In this document: positions 46,615 to 58,444 of the stretch, piece by piece | Layout of the letters: every line of letters starts with the position of its first letter | Position numbering within the stretch: the first letter of the stretch is position 1 | Made by a program: the position numbers and the translations under genes | From: Berberis thunbergii | Taxonomy: Eukaryota > Streptophyta > Magnoliopsida > Ranunculales > Berberidaceae | DNA: 64,000 bases | Direction: 5' to 3' | NCBI GenBank assembly: GCA_003290165.1 | Contig: QNQO01006947.1 | Location: forward strand, 248,001-312,000 | The notes under the pieces: generated by a model | Told to the model about the DNA's origin: nothing | What the model saw: only the letters and a program-made list of their open reading frames with translations | Databases searched by the model: none

Positions 46615-49600
46615 ATGGCTGCTGCAGCAGGAGCAACCATAAGCTCATGCTTCTCAAAATGTATCAAAAACCCAAAACCCCACTCTTCAGATTGTTCTGT
46701 GTTTAGAGTTTCTTGTACTAGAACATTACAAGTGGCTTCTATATCTCACTCTCACGCACTTGAGTCATTTTCGATCAACCACAAATGGCATTTTCCAAGG
46801 TTGTTGGCTGCTGTGGTGCAAGACGAGTTGGAAGGAGCCACTGAAACTGAACCAGTAGTTGAGAAGGAAGAAGAACCATCAGAACGGGTGGTTGAAGAAG
46901 GAGGAGAGGCAGAGGCTGCAGTTGAAACTAGTCCTCCTGCCAATACTAAACTTTATTTTGGTAATTTGCCATACAATTGTGATAGTTCTCAACTTGCTGG
47001 CATAATTCAGGATTACGGAAGCCCCGAGCTCGTTGAGGTTTGTATTCTACCATCATCAAGCACTTATTATTACTTCGTTTTTGCGTAGCTTTTTTCTTGT
47101 AAAGTTTAGTGTACTTTAATTGACTAATGAACCAGTTTATACAAAGACAATGTCACAGACTTCAAGTAAATTTTCCCGTCAAATAGAAAACAAGAGAACA
47201 ACATGGTTCAGTTAATTACAGAAAAATAAATTGTTTCTCCCTTGGAGATAAAATAATAACAAATTAGACAAGCCAACATATCGATCATTATGATAACACT
47301 TGGATATTCAAACTTAGATGATTTTTTTTTCCATAATCCACCGATAAAGTGTTATCCAGTCGATTAGAATGCAGCATTGCCACATAAAAATAAATTGAAG
47401 ATCTGAAACTGGGGCTAAAGTGTACTCTCTTCTGAAAGCATTGTTGTTCCTTTTATTGAACTACAAGAAAATGAAAATGTGTGAGGATGTATCTTAAGAG
47501 AAAAGGAATGATCAATTTTCGTATAACAGTCTATACTTGCATCAATTATTTTGGCTAATAGCATTTAGTAGCCACTAGGATTTGGAGGGGATTTGTAGAC
47601 GTATGGAGGAGGTGGGGATGGAGATGGAGATGGAGGGGGAAGTGACTTGTAAATGTAGGGAAGGGGTCGGGGATGGGGATGGTGGAGGTGGAGATTTGTA
47701 GAGGTAGGGAGGAGGTGGGGATGGGGATGGTGGAGGTGGAGATTTGTTAACATAAGGAGGTGGTGATGGTGATGGTGGTGGAGGTGACTTATAAATGTAG
47801 GGAGGAGGTGGGAAAGGTGATGGTGGAGGTGGAGCTTTGTAGATGTAGGGAGGAGGTGGGGATGGAGATAATGGAGGTGGAGATTTGTTAACATAAGGAG
47901 GAGGTGGTGATGGTGAGGGCTGTGGAGATGACTTGTAAATGTAGGTAGGTGGTGAAGAAGGTGATGGTGGATGTGGAGATTTGTAAATGTAGGGAGGACG
48001 TGGGGATGGAGATGGTGGAGGTGGAGAATTTTTAACATAAGGAGGAGGTGTTGATGGTGAGGGCGGTGGAGGTGACTTGTAAATGTAGGGAGGTGGTGGG
48101 GAAGGAGATGGTGGAGGTGGAGATTTGTAGATGTAAGAAGGAGGTGGGGATGGAGATGGTGGAGGAGGAGATATGTTATCATAAGGAAAAGGTGCTGATG
48201 GTAAGGGCAGTGGAGGTGACTTGTAAATGTAGGGAGGTGGTGGGGAAGGTGATGGTGGAGGTGGAGGTGGAGATTTGTAGATGTAGGGAGGCGGGAATGG
48301 AGATGGTGGAGGAGAAGATTTGTTAACGTGAGGAGGAGGTGGTGACAGTGAGGGCGGTGGAGGTGACTTGTAAATATATGGAGATGGTGGGCAAGGTGAT
48401 GGTGGAGGTGGAGACCTGTAGATGTAGGGAGGAGGTGGGGATGGAGATAGTGGAGGTGGAGATTTGTTAACATAAGGAGGAGGTGGTGATAGTGAGAGCG
48501 GTGGAGGTGACTTGTAAATGTAGGGAGCTGGTGGAGATGGAGATGGTGGAGGTGGAGATTTGTTAACATAAGGAGGTGGTGATGGTGGTGGAGGTGAGTT
48601 GTAAATGTATGGAGGAGGTGGGGATGGAGATGGTGGTGGAGGAAACTTGTAAACATACGGAGGAGGTGGTGATCCAGATGGCGGTGGAGGTGACTTGTAA
48701 ATGTGGGGAGGTGGTGGGGATGAAGATGGTGGTGGAGGAGACTTGTTAACATAAGGAGGTGGTGATGGTGGTGGAGGTGAGTTGTAAATGTATGGAGGAG
48801 GTGGAGATGGAGGTGGTGGTGGAGGAGACGTGTAAATGTAGGGTGGTGGTGGGGATGGAGATGGTGGTGGAGGTGAGTTGTAAATGTATGGAGGAGGTGG
48901 TGGAGGAGACTTGTACATGTACGGAGAAGGTGGTGATAGTGATGGTGGTGGAGGAAACGTGTAAATGTAGGGAGGTGGTGGGGATGGAGATGGTGGTGGA
49001 GGTGAGTTGTAAATGTATGGAAGAGGTGGGGATGGAGATGGTGGTGGAGGAGACTTGTACATGTAGGGAGGAGGTGGTGATGGTGATGGTGGTGGAGGTG
49101 ACTTGTAAATGTAGGGAGGAGGTGGGGATGGGTAAATATATGGAGGAGGGGATGATTGTGGAGGGGGAGGTGACGTGTAGATGTAGGATAGCGGTGGCGA
49201 CTTGTAATGGTACTTGGAATGTTGTGATTTGGAACGATACTTGGACAGAGGATGTAGCAGTGATTTGTGATGGAATGGGAATGGTATAGGAGACCTCACA
49301 TAAGAATGAGCTGATAAAGAGGTAGAGGTGTGTGTTTCATCTGCAATTACATTAGTTGCTATGAGGCAAACAGCCAAAGCATAAACTATGCTTGGCCAAA
49401 GCCTTGCCATGTTTGCAAAGCTAACGGCAGTCACAAATCCGATTACTCTGTACTCTGTAGAGTAGTTAAACTAAGACAGATTGAGAGATTTGGTGACGAT
49501 AGTGTCTGCTTCAACTTCTATATATAGCAATGCCTTAATTGGGACTATAGAACTTCATACTATAATCTAATATTATCCCAACTTACCAACTTTGGCATAT

Positions 49601-51285
49601 TGGGAGCCCACTAACTAATATAACTTGATATTTGTTTAAATCCATTGACCTTCATGTATGGCTGACCAAGTTTGCCAATAATGTGACTAGTTCTTTGAGA
49701 TTTCATCTCTGTCTGATTTTTCATGTATTGTTACATACAAATCATCAATGGTGCAATATTTGAATTTCATATCCTGGTATCCGTGAACGCACACTTCATG
49801 TCTTAACTCTAGCGTTCGTAAATACAATATTAATTACTTCTAGTAGCTGAAACGCTTAAAAACAGTTCTGCGATAAAAGAAATTTTTTTTCTAAACGGTA
49901 TACTTGAAATATATTGAGTTTGGAAATCAGAAATTCTTTAGGAGAGTCTTTAATACTGAATTTTATTGATATAAAATGATTTTTTTGGCTTTACAATGAA
50001 TCTCCTTGAAGTCTTTACTACTATTCCAGTACAGTCCACTAAAATGCCGATGGCTCACGAGTTCTCTCTCTCTCTTTTTTTAGAAAATGAGCGGGGTTGT
50101 AATAAGGACTCAGCTGAGCATATCATAATAGAAATAAAAAGGATTTGTCTAATCCTTAGTATGCTAACTAAGAGCTATATTTCAATAGGTTTGCCACCTG
50201 GGAGACTCGTATCTTCATAATACCCAAAAATTATTTTTTTCACTTGTTTGGTTGAAAATCTTTATACTCTAAGAATTTGGAATTCGCTTTCGTCGACCTA
50301 TTTGATCTGCAAAGGCTTCACTTCACCCCTTTTAGTAATTGTGCTCGAGTCCATGCATCCACGTGCCGAAATGGATCAGAGTCTGAGTCATCTTCATTGA
50401 TTTCCTCATCTTCATTGTCATTGCTTGCTTCATTGTCTTCATCCGCATCGTTCTCTTGTTCACTTCTATCGCTTTCTTCTTCAGTACTCTTGCATTTCTT
50501 CTATCACTAGTTCTCTTGATATCTCAAACAATCTAAATGAATGAGTAGCTGAGCCTGAGAGTTTTGTTTGTGTCTGAAAATTCTTTGGTATTTTTGCCTT
50601 GTAGTGTTTACCACGCCTGCTATTACACCTTGTCCTTCTCTAATACAACAATGGTCCTTTTATTGGGTTAGGTGCTTTATGATAGGAACACTGGAAGAAG
50701 TAGGGGATTTGCATTTGTTACTATGAGCAGCATTGAAGACTGTAATGCGGTTATAGAGAATCTTGATGGAAGTGTAAGAGATTTATCGCATTTTTTATCA
50801 AATGTGTTTGTGTTGGTTTACTAACGTTCATGACTAAGATTGAAAATGTCAATTTCAGCAATACGGTGGTCGAACACTGAGAGTGAACTTTTCAGACAAA
50901 CCAAAGCCTAAAGAGCCTCTGTATCCAGAAACCGAATTTAAGCTTTTTGTAGGAAATTTATCATGGTCAGCGACATCAGAGACCTTAACTGAATTGTTCC
51001 AAAAGTTTGGAAATGTGGTTGGTGCTAGAGTTTTATATGATGGAGATACAGGAAGATCTCGTGGCTATGGTTTCGTGTGCTACTCAACAAAAGAGGAGAT
51101 GGATGCTGCTCTTGAATCTCTTAATGGAGCGGTACATTAACCAATATCTCTTCCCCTTTCCATTTTCCATTTTCCTTTTCGCGGCTGATGTATTCATGCA
51201 CATAGTTTCTAAACTTTATTGTTAATTTCAGGAATTAGAAGGACGGGCAATTAGGGTAAGCTTAGCACAGGGAAAGCGTACATAA
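46615..51285 (+). CDS. Plastid ribonucleoprotein with two RRM domains (cp29/cp28 type)
   Basis: Four exons: 46615-47037, 50672-50773, 50859-51131, 51232-51285, all GT-AG and in phase 0, give 283 residues. Residues 1 to about 60 are Ser/Lys-rich and look like a chloroplast transit peptide. An acidic linker follows ([17 protein letters not shown]). RRM1 has [11 protein letters not shown] (RNP2) and RGFAFVTM (RNP1). RRM2 has LFVGNLSW and RGYGFVCY. Such proteins bind and stabilise plastid mRNAs and support editing. From recall the order of motifs matches Arabidopsis At1g60000; I did not verify this. The start 46615 (CACCATGG context) is preferred over the in-frame ATG 46495 in the hairpin. Intron 1 (3634 bp) contains the extensin gene. 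Confidence 0.9.
47575..49410 (-). CDS. Extensin, hydroxyproline-rich cell wall protein, nested in intron 1
   Basis: The ATG at 49410 begins [18 protein letters not shown], a signal peptide, and the frame is 611 codons long. (An upstream GTG at 49434 is in frame but not needed.) The body is built of SPPPP and [17 protein letters not shown] repeats: Ser-Pro(4) blocks for hydroxylation and arabinosylation, and YIYK/YVNK for isodityrosine cross-links. It acts in the cell wall. At about 47665 the frame seems to shift by one base: the last 30 residues (TPSLHLQ) are unlike an extensin, whereas the next frame ends [12 protein letters not shown] and stops at 47565. Intronless. It has its own TATA box. 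The reverse strand also has Cys/Glu-rich ORFs, which are artefacts. Confidence 0.88.
   Translation of the reverse strand: MARLWPSIVYALAVCLIATNVIADETHTSTSLSAHSYVRSPIPFPFHHKSLLHPLSKYRSKSQHSKYHYKSPPLSYIYTSPPPPQSSPPPYIYPSPPPPYIYKSPPPPSPSPPPPYMYKSPPPPSPSPPLPYIYNSPPPPSPSPPPPYIYTFPPPPSLSPPSPYMYKSPPPPPPYIYNSPPPPSPSPPPPYIYTSPPPPPPSPPPPYIYNSPPPPSPPPYVNKSPPPPSSSPPPPHIYKSPPPPSGSPPPPYVYKFPPPPSPSPPPPYIYNSPPPPSPPPYVNKSPPPPSPSPPAPYIYKSPPPLSLSPPPPYVNKSPPPLSPSPPPPYIYRSPPPPSPCPPSPYIYKSPPPPSLSPPPPHVNKSSPPPSPFPPPYIYKSPPPPPPSPSPPPPYIYKSPPLPLPSAPFPYDNISPPPPSPSPPPSYIYKSPPPPSPSPPPPYIYKSPPPPSPSTPPPYVKNSPPPPSPSPRPPYIYKSPHPPSPSSPPTYIYKSSPQPSPSPPPPYVNKSPPPLSPSPPPPYIYKAPPPPSPFPPPPYIYKSPPPPSPSPPPYVNKSPPPPSPSPPPPYLYKSPPPPSPSPTPSLHLQVTSPSISISIPTSSIRLQIPSKS
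49519..49526 (-). promoter_or_regulatory. TATA box of the extensin gene
   Basis: TATATATA about 110 bp before the ATG on the minus strand. It would give a leader of roughly 80 bases. Confidence 0.6.
49527..50671. other. Remainder of intron 1 of the plastid RNP gene
   Basis: AT-rich intron DNA with the upstream region of the extensin gene. A minus-strand frame at 50290-50510 is acidic ([20 protein letters not shown]), but no gene is recognisable. The intron ends TATTGGGTTAG at 50671. Confidence 0.4.
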
Positions 51286-51725
51286 TACAGGAAATGCCAA
51301 GCGTGACTTATAAAGAACCGGAGCTCATCCACACGGACTACAACCATCACTTGGATGAATGTTCCAATTAGGTTCACAGAGGCAAGAAAAAAGGGAGAGA
51401 TACAGAGAGATTTCGAGTTTGTTGTTCATGATGCATTTCCAACTTGTGTTCTATAGCTTTTCAACATAGACGACTGATCAGATATGCTCACTGATGAATA
51501 TTTTATGCTCTATTTCTGATTAGGAGCACAATGCTGTTGCTAATGTCCAACTACCATTCCATGGCAATAATTATTCTCTTCTAGCTCGTTCATATTGTCA
51601 GGGAAGGATTTGTGTGCCTATCTCCAACACTTGTTCGGCGGGAATTCATCTAAGCACAAGAAATATGTGGAAAGGAACAAATAGGTCTCTGCTAGAACAA
51701 ATGATAACATTGACAAGACCATGTC
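51286..51725 (+). other. Likely 3' UTR of the plastid RNP gene and flank
   Basis: This stretch is non-coding and follows the TAA at 51283-51285. The mRNA end is not defined. I see no other gene in it. Confidence 0.4.
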
Positions 51726-51797
51726 CAGTGTTTCGAAGCTAGGACGTGGGGGACAAGCCCACACAGCCCTAACCACTAGGCTATAACACCATTGGCA
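51726..51797 (-). ncRNA. tRNA-derived 72-nt sequence (SINE head or tRNA pseudogene)
   Basis: The minus strand has TAGCCTAGTGG, which fits the A box consensus, and GCTTCGAAACA, near the B box consensus. The stretch is 72 nt long and is flanked by the 7-bp direct repeats CCATGTC (51719-51725, 51798-51804). Acceptor-stem pairing is imperfect, so it is unlikely to be a working tRNA. Confidence 0.5.
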
Positions 51798-52090
51798 CCA
51801 TGTCTAATGTTTGCTTTAAGGTGTTAATGCATATTTCTCTTAAATGCATAATTAGAACTATTGCACAATGGTATATATTATTGGAATATTTACCATCTTA
51901 TAGCAATACTTTACTATAAGAGCAAACGGCTCATTAATGGAGGTATCCAAATTCCAAATTGTATTAAGAAAAAAAAATGGTGTTTAGGGAAGGTACTCCG
52001 GATATGGTTCCAATAGTATAACAAAGGGAAGCTACTTCGAAAACAAATGTTTATCATGATATCAAAATGAAGACAAATATGAGAGTGAAG
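51798..52090. other. Spacer before the Copia element
   Basis: AT-rich, nothing recognised except the flanking repeat of the tRNA-like sequence. Confidence 0.4.
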
Positions 52091-55067
52091 TTTTGTGCAT
52101 GGAAGCGTGGCAAATACCGTATGCAATTTTACAAAACAACAAGACAAATAATGGATACAATAAATTTATGTGGTTCGGCAGACTTGCCTACGTCCACAGA
52201 GCAAAGAGAATAACTTCACTATTGAGATCGAAGAATACAAATGCAGAGTCTTTTACACAACTTCAATGACGTTAAACACTCATATGTCTAAATAACACCA
52301 AACATACGCAGGGTGTGCATATCACATAAATTCTCTCCTTCTTCTCTCTCTCACACACACAAAAAGGCAGAAACCCCTAACACAGAGAACTGATGGAGAT
52401 GGGGAACCCCTTCCCTCCCTTTATAGCAATTGATAGCGGCGAGAGACTGGCAGTGGAAGAGTTTCCACCACCTTCTTCCCCCTTCCACTCTCTTCCAACA
52501 CCTTCTTTCTCCATCCTTCCATCATCTTCTTATTTGACCAACACTTTCAACAATTTCGGTTGTAGATTCATCGCAATCGATTTGCCAACAATTCGTCGAA
52601 TTCCAATAGGCTCCATCATCTTCTGTTGAAAGCAAAATTCAACAACTTTTAGTTTATCATTGTCATTAATTTCAACTCCTTCTTACTAGTTCTTCCAACT
52701 TCTACAATCTGTTGCTAACAAATCTCCACCTTTGTGAAGATTTCACCAATATGAACCGATCACCAAATAAACATGAACAAACAAATGCCACTTCTGTAAA
52801 ACACAAACAAAGACTTCAATTCTTCAAACACACTAATATGTGCCATACACCCGAATGTGCCATACACTAGAATGTCTCAAGCTAACAAACCAACCCCACC
52901 TTGGCTAGGATGGAGTTTCAAATCAAAACTTCCTGAAACAAAATATTCACAAACATTCATACTGCATATCTTCTACCAAATGTTTCTTCAACAGCTCGTG
53001 CAAAACCTTCTCACCTTTATTACCTGCACACAAATATCAAACCCTTGAGGTATCCATACAAACATCTTTGGAGCTATTAGTAACTCCGCCAAAAATAACA
53101 TCCACAGAGTTATCAACAATACAAGTTGCTCCACCAAATTCAACTTTATGATGCCTATAACCGTACTCCTCTGCAAGAAATACAAGTTACCCTTTCGAAC
53201 AACTTCCATCATTAAAAGTGCACTAGAAACGACCTTTAGAACTCCACCATATAACATAACCTTGTAACCTTTGGACTCTAAAACACTAACTCACTAACGA
53301 GATGATATTTTTTTTCAAATCGTGTATATATCGAACATCATTGAAAACTCGAACAAGTCTATTATTTAGTTTTACCTTGATTTTACTTTTACCTGCAATT
53401 TTGCATTTTTCATTATTGCCCGTACAAACAACTCCGCTATCAATCTCTAAAGGTATATAACTAGTCCTTATGATGACACATATGAAAGGTAGAAGCTGAA
53501 TCAAGAAGTCATTCATCATAATGACCACAACTTGCAACCAGAGAATATGCATCATCCTCATTCATATTGTACACCACATTCGCAACCAACCTATTCTTTT
53601 CCTTTTTGTTGTAGCTTTCATTTTCTTACAGTCAATCTTCCAGTGACCCTTCTAATGACAGTAGGCATATTCATATTTCGACAAAAAACTCATGTCCAAG
53701 ATTTTCCTATTGATTGTGATATTCTTCAATTACCAACATTCTTATTTCAGTCTTCCTCTCACTACCAATACTTCAAACATTGCATCCCTATAGACCTTGA
53801 GATCCATCCTCCTAAATGCATAATTAAGCAACGTTGCAGCCACTTCATCATAATTCAACTCATCTCTTTCAGTTAACAAAGTTGTAACGAGATGCTCATG
53901 TTCCTCGAGAAGAGAATTCAAAAGGCACAAAACCTTGTAATTTTCCAGAATATATTCTTCTAAATTCAACAGGAAGGCAATAAGCCTATTGAACTCGTCT
54001 AAATGCTCAGACAGATAAATCTCGGGTCTCATATTCATCAAAAAAATTTGCACCGAAAAAATTTATTTTGTATGCTCTTTTTCTTATGTTTATCTTCCAA
54101 TTATTTTCATAATACTTTAATAAAAGTCTTATTTGCAACGAAGTATTTATGCTCATTCGTTAAACACAATCGAATAGACCCACATACGGTCTCCAGCGTA
54201 TCTCCTAAAGCAACCTCCAAAATTTCATTTGCCAACACATCCATTCACATTGCCACATTCCGAAGTTATTATTCCCATTGAACTTTTCGACATCAAATTT
54301 TTCAACTGTAATGTTAACTGTTTTCAAAATAAAGCTTGAACTGACGGATTTGTCATGTCCTTCAAAATGTTTATACCACAGTCACTACTTCAGACACCTT
54401 CAAATGAACCCAAGGAAATACATTTGGCTTTGATACCAATTCCTTGTGTGCGAAAGTGAGGCAAATACCAAAATGTGAAGTTACGAAACAATAAAACAAA
54501 TAGCGGTGAAAATAAATTTACATAGTTCGGCAAACTTGCCTACGTCCACGGGGCAAAGAGAATAAATTAACTATTGAGATTGAAGAATACAAATGGAGAG
54601 AGTCTCCTACACAACGTCAATGACATTAAACACACACTTATCTAAATGACACCACATATGTGCAGGGTGCACATATCACACTCTCCCTCCCTCTTTTCTC
54701 TCTCAAACACACAAAGAGGAAACCCCTAACACAGAGAATCGATGGAGATGGGGAGCCCCTTCTCCCCTTTTATAGCAATTGGTGGCGATGAGGGAGCGGC
54801 GGTGGAAGAGTTTCCACCACCTTCTTCTCCCTTCCACTATCTTCCGACACCTTTTTCTTCATCCTTCATCGTCTTCTTCTTTGACCAAAATCTTCAAAAA
54901 TTTCGATTGCAGATTCACCGCCAATGATTTGCCGACAAGTCGTCGAATTTCAGTAGCTTCCATCATCTTCTGCTTAGAGCAAAATTCAACAGCTTCCAAT
55001 TCGTCATTGTCATCAATTTCACCTCCTTTTCACAGCTTCTTCCAATTTCTACAAGTTGTTGCTGACA
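52091..55067 (-). mobile_element. Decayed, shortened Copia element, 2977 bp
   Basis: LTRs at 52091-52720 and 54441-55067 share ATTTA.GTGGTTCGGCA, CTTGCCTACGTCCAC and GCAAAGAGAATAA, and end GTTGCT(A/G)ACA. The flanks TGAAG and TGGAG match at 4 of 5. Beside the right LTR lies a PBS close to tRNA-Met (GGTATCAAAGCC, minus strand), and beside the left one a purine tract (AAAGGTGGAGATT). Inside, gag (53742-54053), protease (about 53286-53561) and the start of integrase (about 52988-53257) are visible in decayed form on the minus strand. RT and RNase H are deleted. Confidence 0.8.
52988..54053 (-). pseudogene. Decayed Copia gag, protease and integrase start
   Basis: Fragments in shifting frames: gag-like EHLDEFNRLIAFLLNLEEYI with EEVAATLL-like text (54053-53742), a protease-flank region ending VRYIHDLKKNIISL (53561-53286), then LKVVSSALLMMEVVRKGNLY (53257-52988), the usual stretch before the integrase zinc finger. 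All frames hold stops. It belongs to the 52091-55067 element. Confidence 0.7.
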
Positions 55068-55277
55068 TGGAGAACAAAAAATGATAATGGAATATTGTCA
55101 ATAGACACCCTTTAAAAATTTTCGGCAAAAAAAAAAAAAAATCTACAACCAAATGCACCATATAATGCTTTTGAGGTAAGCATTCAACGATTAAGCAAAA
55201 CAATTGAACTCTCTCCATCAGTATATGCAGTTTTATTGAGTAGCATTTTTCATATTCAAGTGGCTTAAGTTTTATAG

Positions 55278-55358
55278 GTGGGGAATACGCATGGTTCCAT
55301 TGTTGTTCCTATGCCTGTGGAACCTGATCGAAGATATGTTGGAGGTTGTATTCCATAA
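55278..55358 (+). other. Possible terminal exon of an unknown gene
   Basis: After a plausible acceptor (TTTATAG) the frame encodes VGNTHGSIVVPMPVEPDRRY, then VGGCIP and a TAA. It is 27 codons and has the balanced composition of a real exon, but I do not recognise the protein and cannot see the upstream exons, which might lie beyond the Copia insertion at 52091. It could be chance. The rest of 55068-55421 shows nothing else, apart from a short poly-A/poly-T near 55128 and 55381. Confidence 0.3.
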
Positions 55359-55421
55359 TCAGCAGCACACTCGAAACTCCATTTTTTTTTTCTAATGTGC
55401 TCATGTGGCTTGAGTGTTTTG

Positions 55422-58400
55422 TGTTACATCTCGTGAAAGTGTAACCGATGCGGAACACAATTGATAGTTGCAATAGAAAGTAATAAATCCAAAGTATAAT
55501 TAAGGCAGTGTAAAGTAAATAAAAATAAAGTAAATGCGTACCACACAAGCAATTTAACGTGATTCGAAAAATTTACCTACGTCCACGGGGTAAAGAAAAT
55601 AGTTTCACTGATGAGATTGAATAATACAAAATGGAGAAAGTTTCCTACACAACATTAATGATGTTAAACACGTGTCTAACACATAAATATAAGGGAAAAC
55701 CCTAACACATAGAGAACTAATCAAAATGTGGAAACCCCATCTTCTTTTATAACCACTCAGTGGCGGTGATCGATGGTGGTGGTGGAGGATTCTTCAAGCT
55801 TCCACCACCTTCTCTACCAACTGTTCTTCTCTGCCAGCTTCAATTATTTTTCAGCTGATCCAAGCTGATTATATAATTTCTACTAAAGAACTTCAACATT
55901 TTCAGTTGCTTCCAACTGGCCACTGCGACTCCTTGTTGCCAACAAGCCCTGCTAGCTGATCCAAATTGAGGAAGTGGTGGAGGCTTCCACCACTTTCTCT
56001 GTTCTTCAATCTATTTTCAACAACTATGAGTCGATCACCAACCAAAAGTTTGTAACTTATTTGCCCTACATACTCCCCAACGGGGTTCAACACACACGAA
56101 GGATGTTGATCAAGTCCAAGCAGTGTTGGAACTTGACCCTATAAATTATTTTCGTTAACATATCTACAAGATTTTCTTTGGTGTCAATCTTCTTCAGTAA
56201 GATGTCATATTCTTCAATAATTTCTCACACAAAGTGAAAACGAACATCAATGTGCTTTGTACGTGCATGATGAACTTGATTCTTTGCTAAGTAAATGACA
56301 CTCATACTATCACAAAGGACAATGCAACTGTAGACTGTAACGTAGATTTTCCAACTTACTGATGCTTTAGTAAGAGTAAATATATAGCCAATAGTCGAAC
56401 GCCACTTATCCAGGTCTCCTACATAAATTGAATCTACATATCCAACACAATGTTGACAATTACTCACATCCTTCTCAAAGTAAACCAACATTTGTTGTAC
56501 CCAAGATGTACCTTAGAATCCATTCACCACTTGCCAATGTTCTTTGCCAGGATCAAGTATGTATCGACTTACCATACTAATAGTTGGAAATGTTAGTACT
56601 TGTACACACTATTACATACATTAAGCTTCCCATTGCATTTGCATATGGAACTTGTGCTATATACACTCATTCCTCATTAGTACTGGAAACATAGAAGTTG
56701 AAAGCTTAAAGTGAGGGGTGAGAGGTGTACTAACTGTTTTTGTTGTCGTTCATCCCGAATCATTGTAACACCATCCTCAAATATGCTTGTTGAGACAAAC
56801 TCACAGTTCCCTTTACCCAGTCTCTTTGAATTTCCATGCCAATGATCTTCTTAGTTTCACCAAGATCTTTCATCTCAACCTGAGTACTTATCTGGAATTT
56901 CAACTTATCAATCTCAAACTTACTCATCTTGGAAGCTTTCGAAAGTAGACACAATGATCATAATGGCTTCAAGTGCACTTCTACCCTAGCATAAACTAAT
57001 CTAAGCACTTGTACCATTGTCGTGGAGACTGCTTCAACCCGTACAAAGACTTGTTCAGTTTACACACAATCTCCTTTCTCTGCAACTTTAAACCACTTGG
57101 CTAAGTCATATACATCTTCTCATTCACCATGCAATACGCACTTTTTACATCTAATTGAACTAACTCAATATCATATTGTGCCACCATGTCTAGCAAAATT
57201 CGAATAAAAGAATGTTTCACAACTGGAAAAAAAACTTCGCTATAGTTTATACCTTCCTTCTAAGCATAACCTTTCGCAACTAACCTTTCCTTGAAGCGCA
57301 CACCATCACTAAGAGATCCTTATTTCTTTGAGTATACCTACTTGCACCCAATGGATTTCCTACCTTTCGGTGAACTACATGATTCTCATGTTTCATTCTT
57401 GTAAAGAGTTTGCATCTCTTCATCCATAGCCTTCTTCCACTGTTCACATTCAGCATTTTGAATTGCTTCTTTATAGGTAGAAGGCACTTCATCCTCAACT
57501 ACTAAAAGTGCATAGGCTACACAGTCGTTAAGAATTTGAGGATGTTTTATATTCCTTTTTTGTCTACTTGTTGCAGTTAACTCCTCACTTGGAGTCTCAG
57601 GAAGATCGTCAACTGTATCTACTACAGTATTACTATTTTGGCATCATTTGCACTCACTGTGGAATCAGTAGGTACTACATCTGTAGATACAATAATAACT
57701 TGAACACGTAGAGTAGCACCAATCTGCACATGCTGCGAATTCTCTATAGTCGTAACTCTCTACCTGTTGAGCGCTCTTTGGCTTCAACATAGAAGCCTCA
57801 TCAAAAGTCACGTCCCTACTAATAATAATCTTCCTTGGTTCAAGAACATATAACTTATAGCCTTTTACACCATCCACAAAATAGAAGAAACTAGTTTTTT
57901 TTGCTCGAGAATCCAACTTGCTTTCTTGAGCATGAAAGTAACGAAACAACAAAAATATGCGATCTATCATAATCATTAGCAATATTTCAAGACATACCTC
58001 AATAAAAAATTTCCCTTCAATTGTAATTGAACGCAACCTGTTGATGAGATGGTCGGCATATATCACAGACTCAGCCCAAAACGCTTTGCCCAATCCAACA
58101 TTATGCAGCATACAACAAACCTTCTCTAGTAATGCACGGTTCATGTGTTTTGCCACCTCATTATGTTGCGGAGTACCTCTAACCGTGAAGTGTCGAACAA
58201 TGCCCCCATCCTGACATATTTGCAAGAACCGATCATCTTTATGTTCACCTCCATTATATGAATGGAACCTTCTGACCTTTGTGCTAGTCTCAGTTTCAAT
58301 CATCATTTTCCATTTTAGGAACACATTTAAGACTTCATTTTTATGCTTCATGGTGTACACCAATACACGTCTTGAATAGTCATCTACAAAAGTAGCGGAA

Positions 58401-58444
58401 TAGCGCATACCTCCCGATGCATTCGGATCTGTCTTCGCTTATCC
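55422..58444 (-). mobile_element. Second decayed Copia element, 3' part, cut by the next Gypsy
   Basis: The 3' LTR is 55422-56070 (starts TGTTACATCTCG, shares TACCTACGTCCACGG with the previous element's LTRs), preceded in the element's sense by a purine-rich GTTGGGGAGTA. Minus-strand pol is in decayed frames: integrase core (58408-57665, with ATFVDDYSRRVLVYTMKHKN, RGTPQHN, and VSRDVTFDEA-like), RT region (57500-56760, with LGETKKIIGMEIQRD), and RNase H (56491-56225, with KHIDVRFHF). The gag and 5' LTR are missing from the window, because the Tat element starting at 58445 cuts the integrase. Confidence 0.75.
56225..58408 (-). pseudogene. Decayed Copia pol (integrase, RT, RNase H)
   Basis: Integrase core: VDDYSRRVLVYT near 58380, then DGGIVRHFTVRGTPQHNEVA (the D and H region) and LLEKVCCMLHNVGLGKAFWA. 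RT: FEIDKLKFQISTQVEMKDLG at 56954. RNase H: VSNCQHCVGYVDSIYVGDLD, then KWRSTIGYIFTLTKASVSWK. Each is a fragment between stops; catalytic DD pairs are partly lost. It is the pol of the 55422-58444 element. Confidence 0.75.

Noticed and set aside
47565..48752. 395-codon His/Leu-rich ORF in the extensin region
   Set aside because: It is the extensin repeat read in a shifted frame. Only its last 30 codons may be the true C terminus.
48048..49289. Cys/Glu/Val-rich ORFs on the plus strand
   Set aside because: They are the reverse complement of the Pro-rich extensin repeat, not a metallothionein-like or knottin gene.
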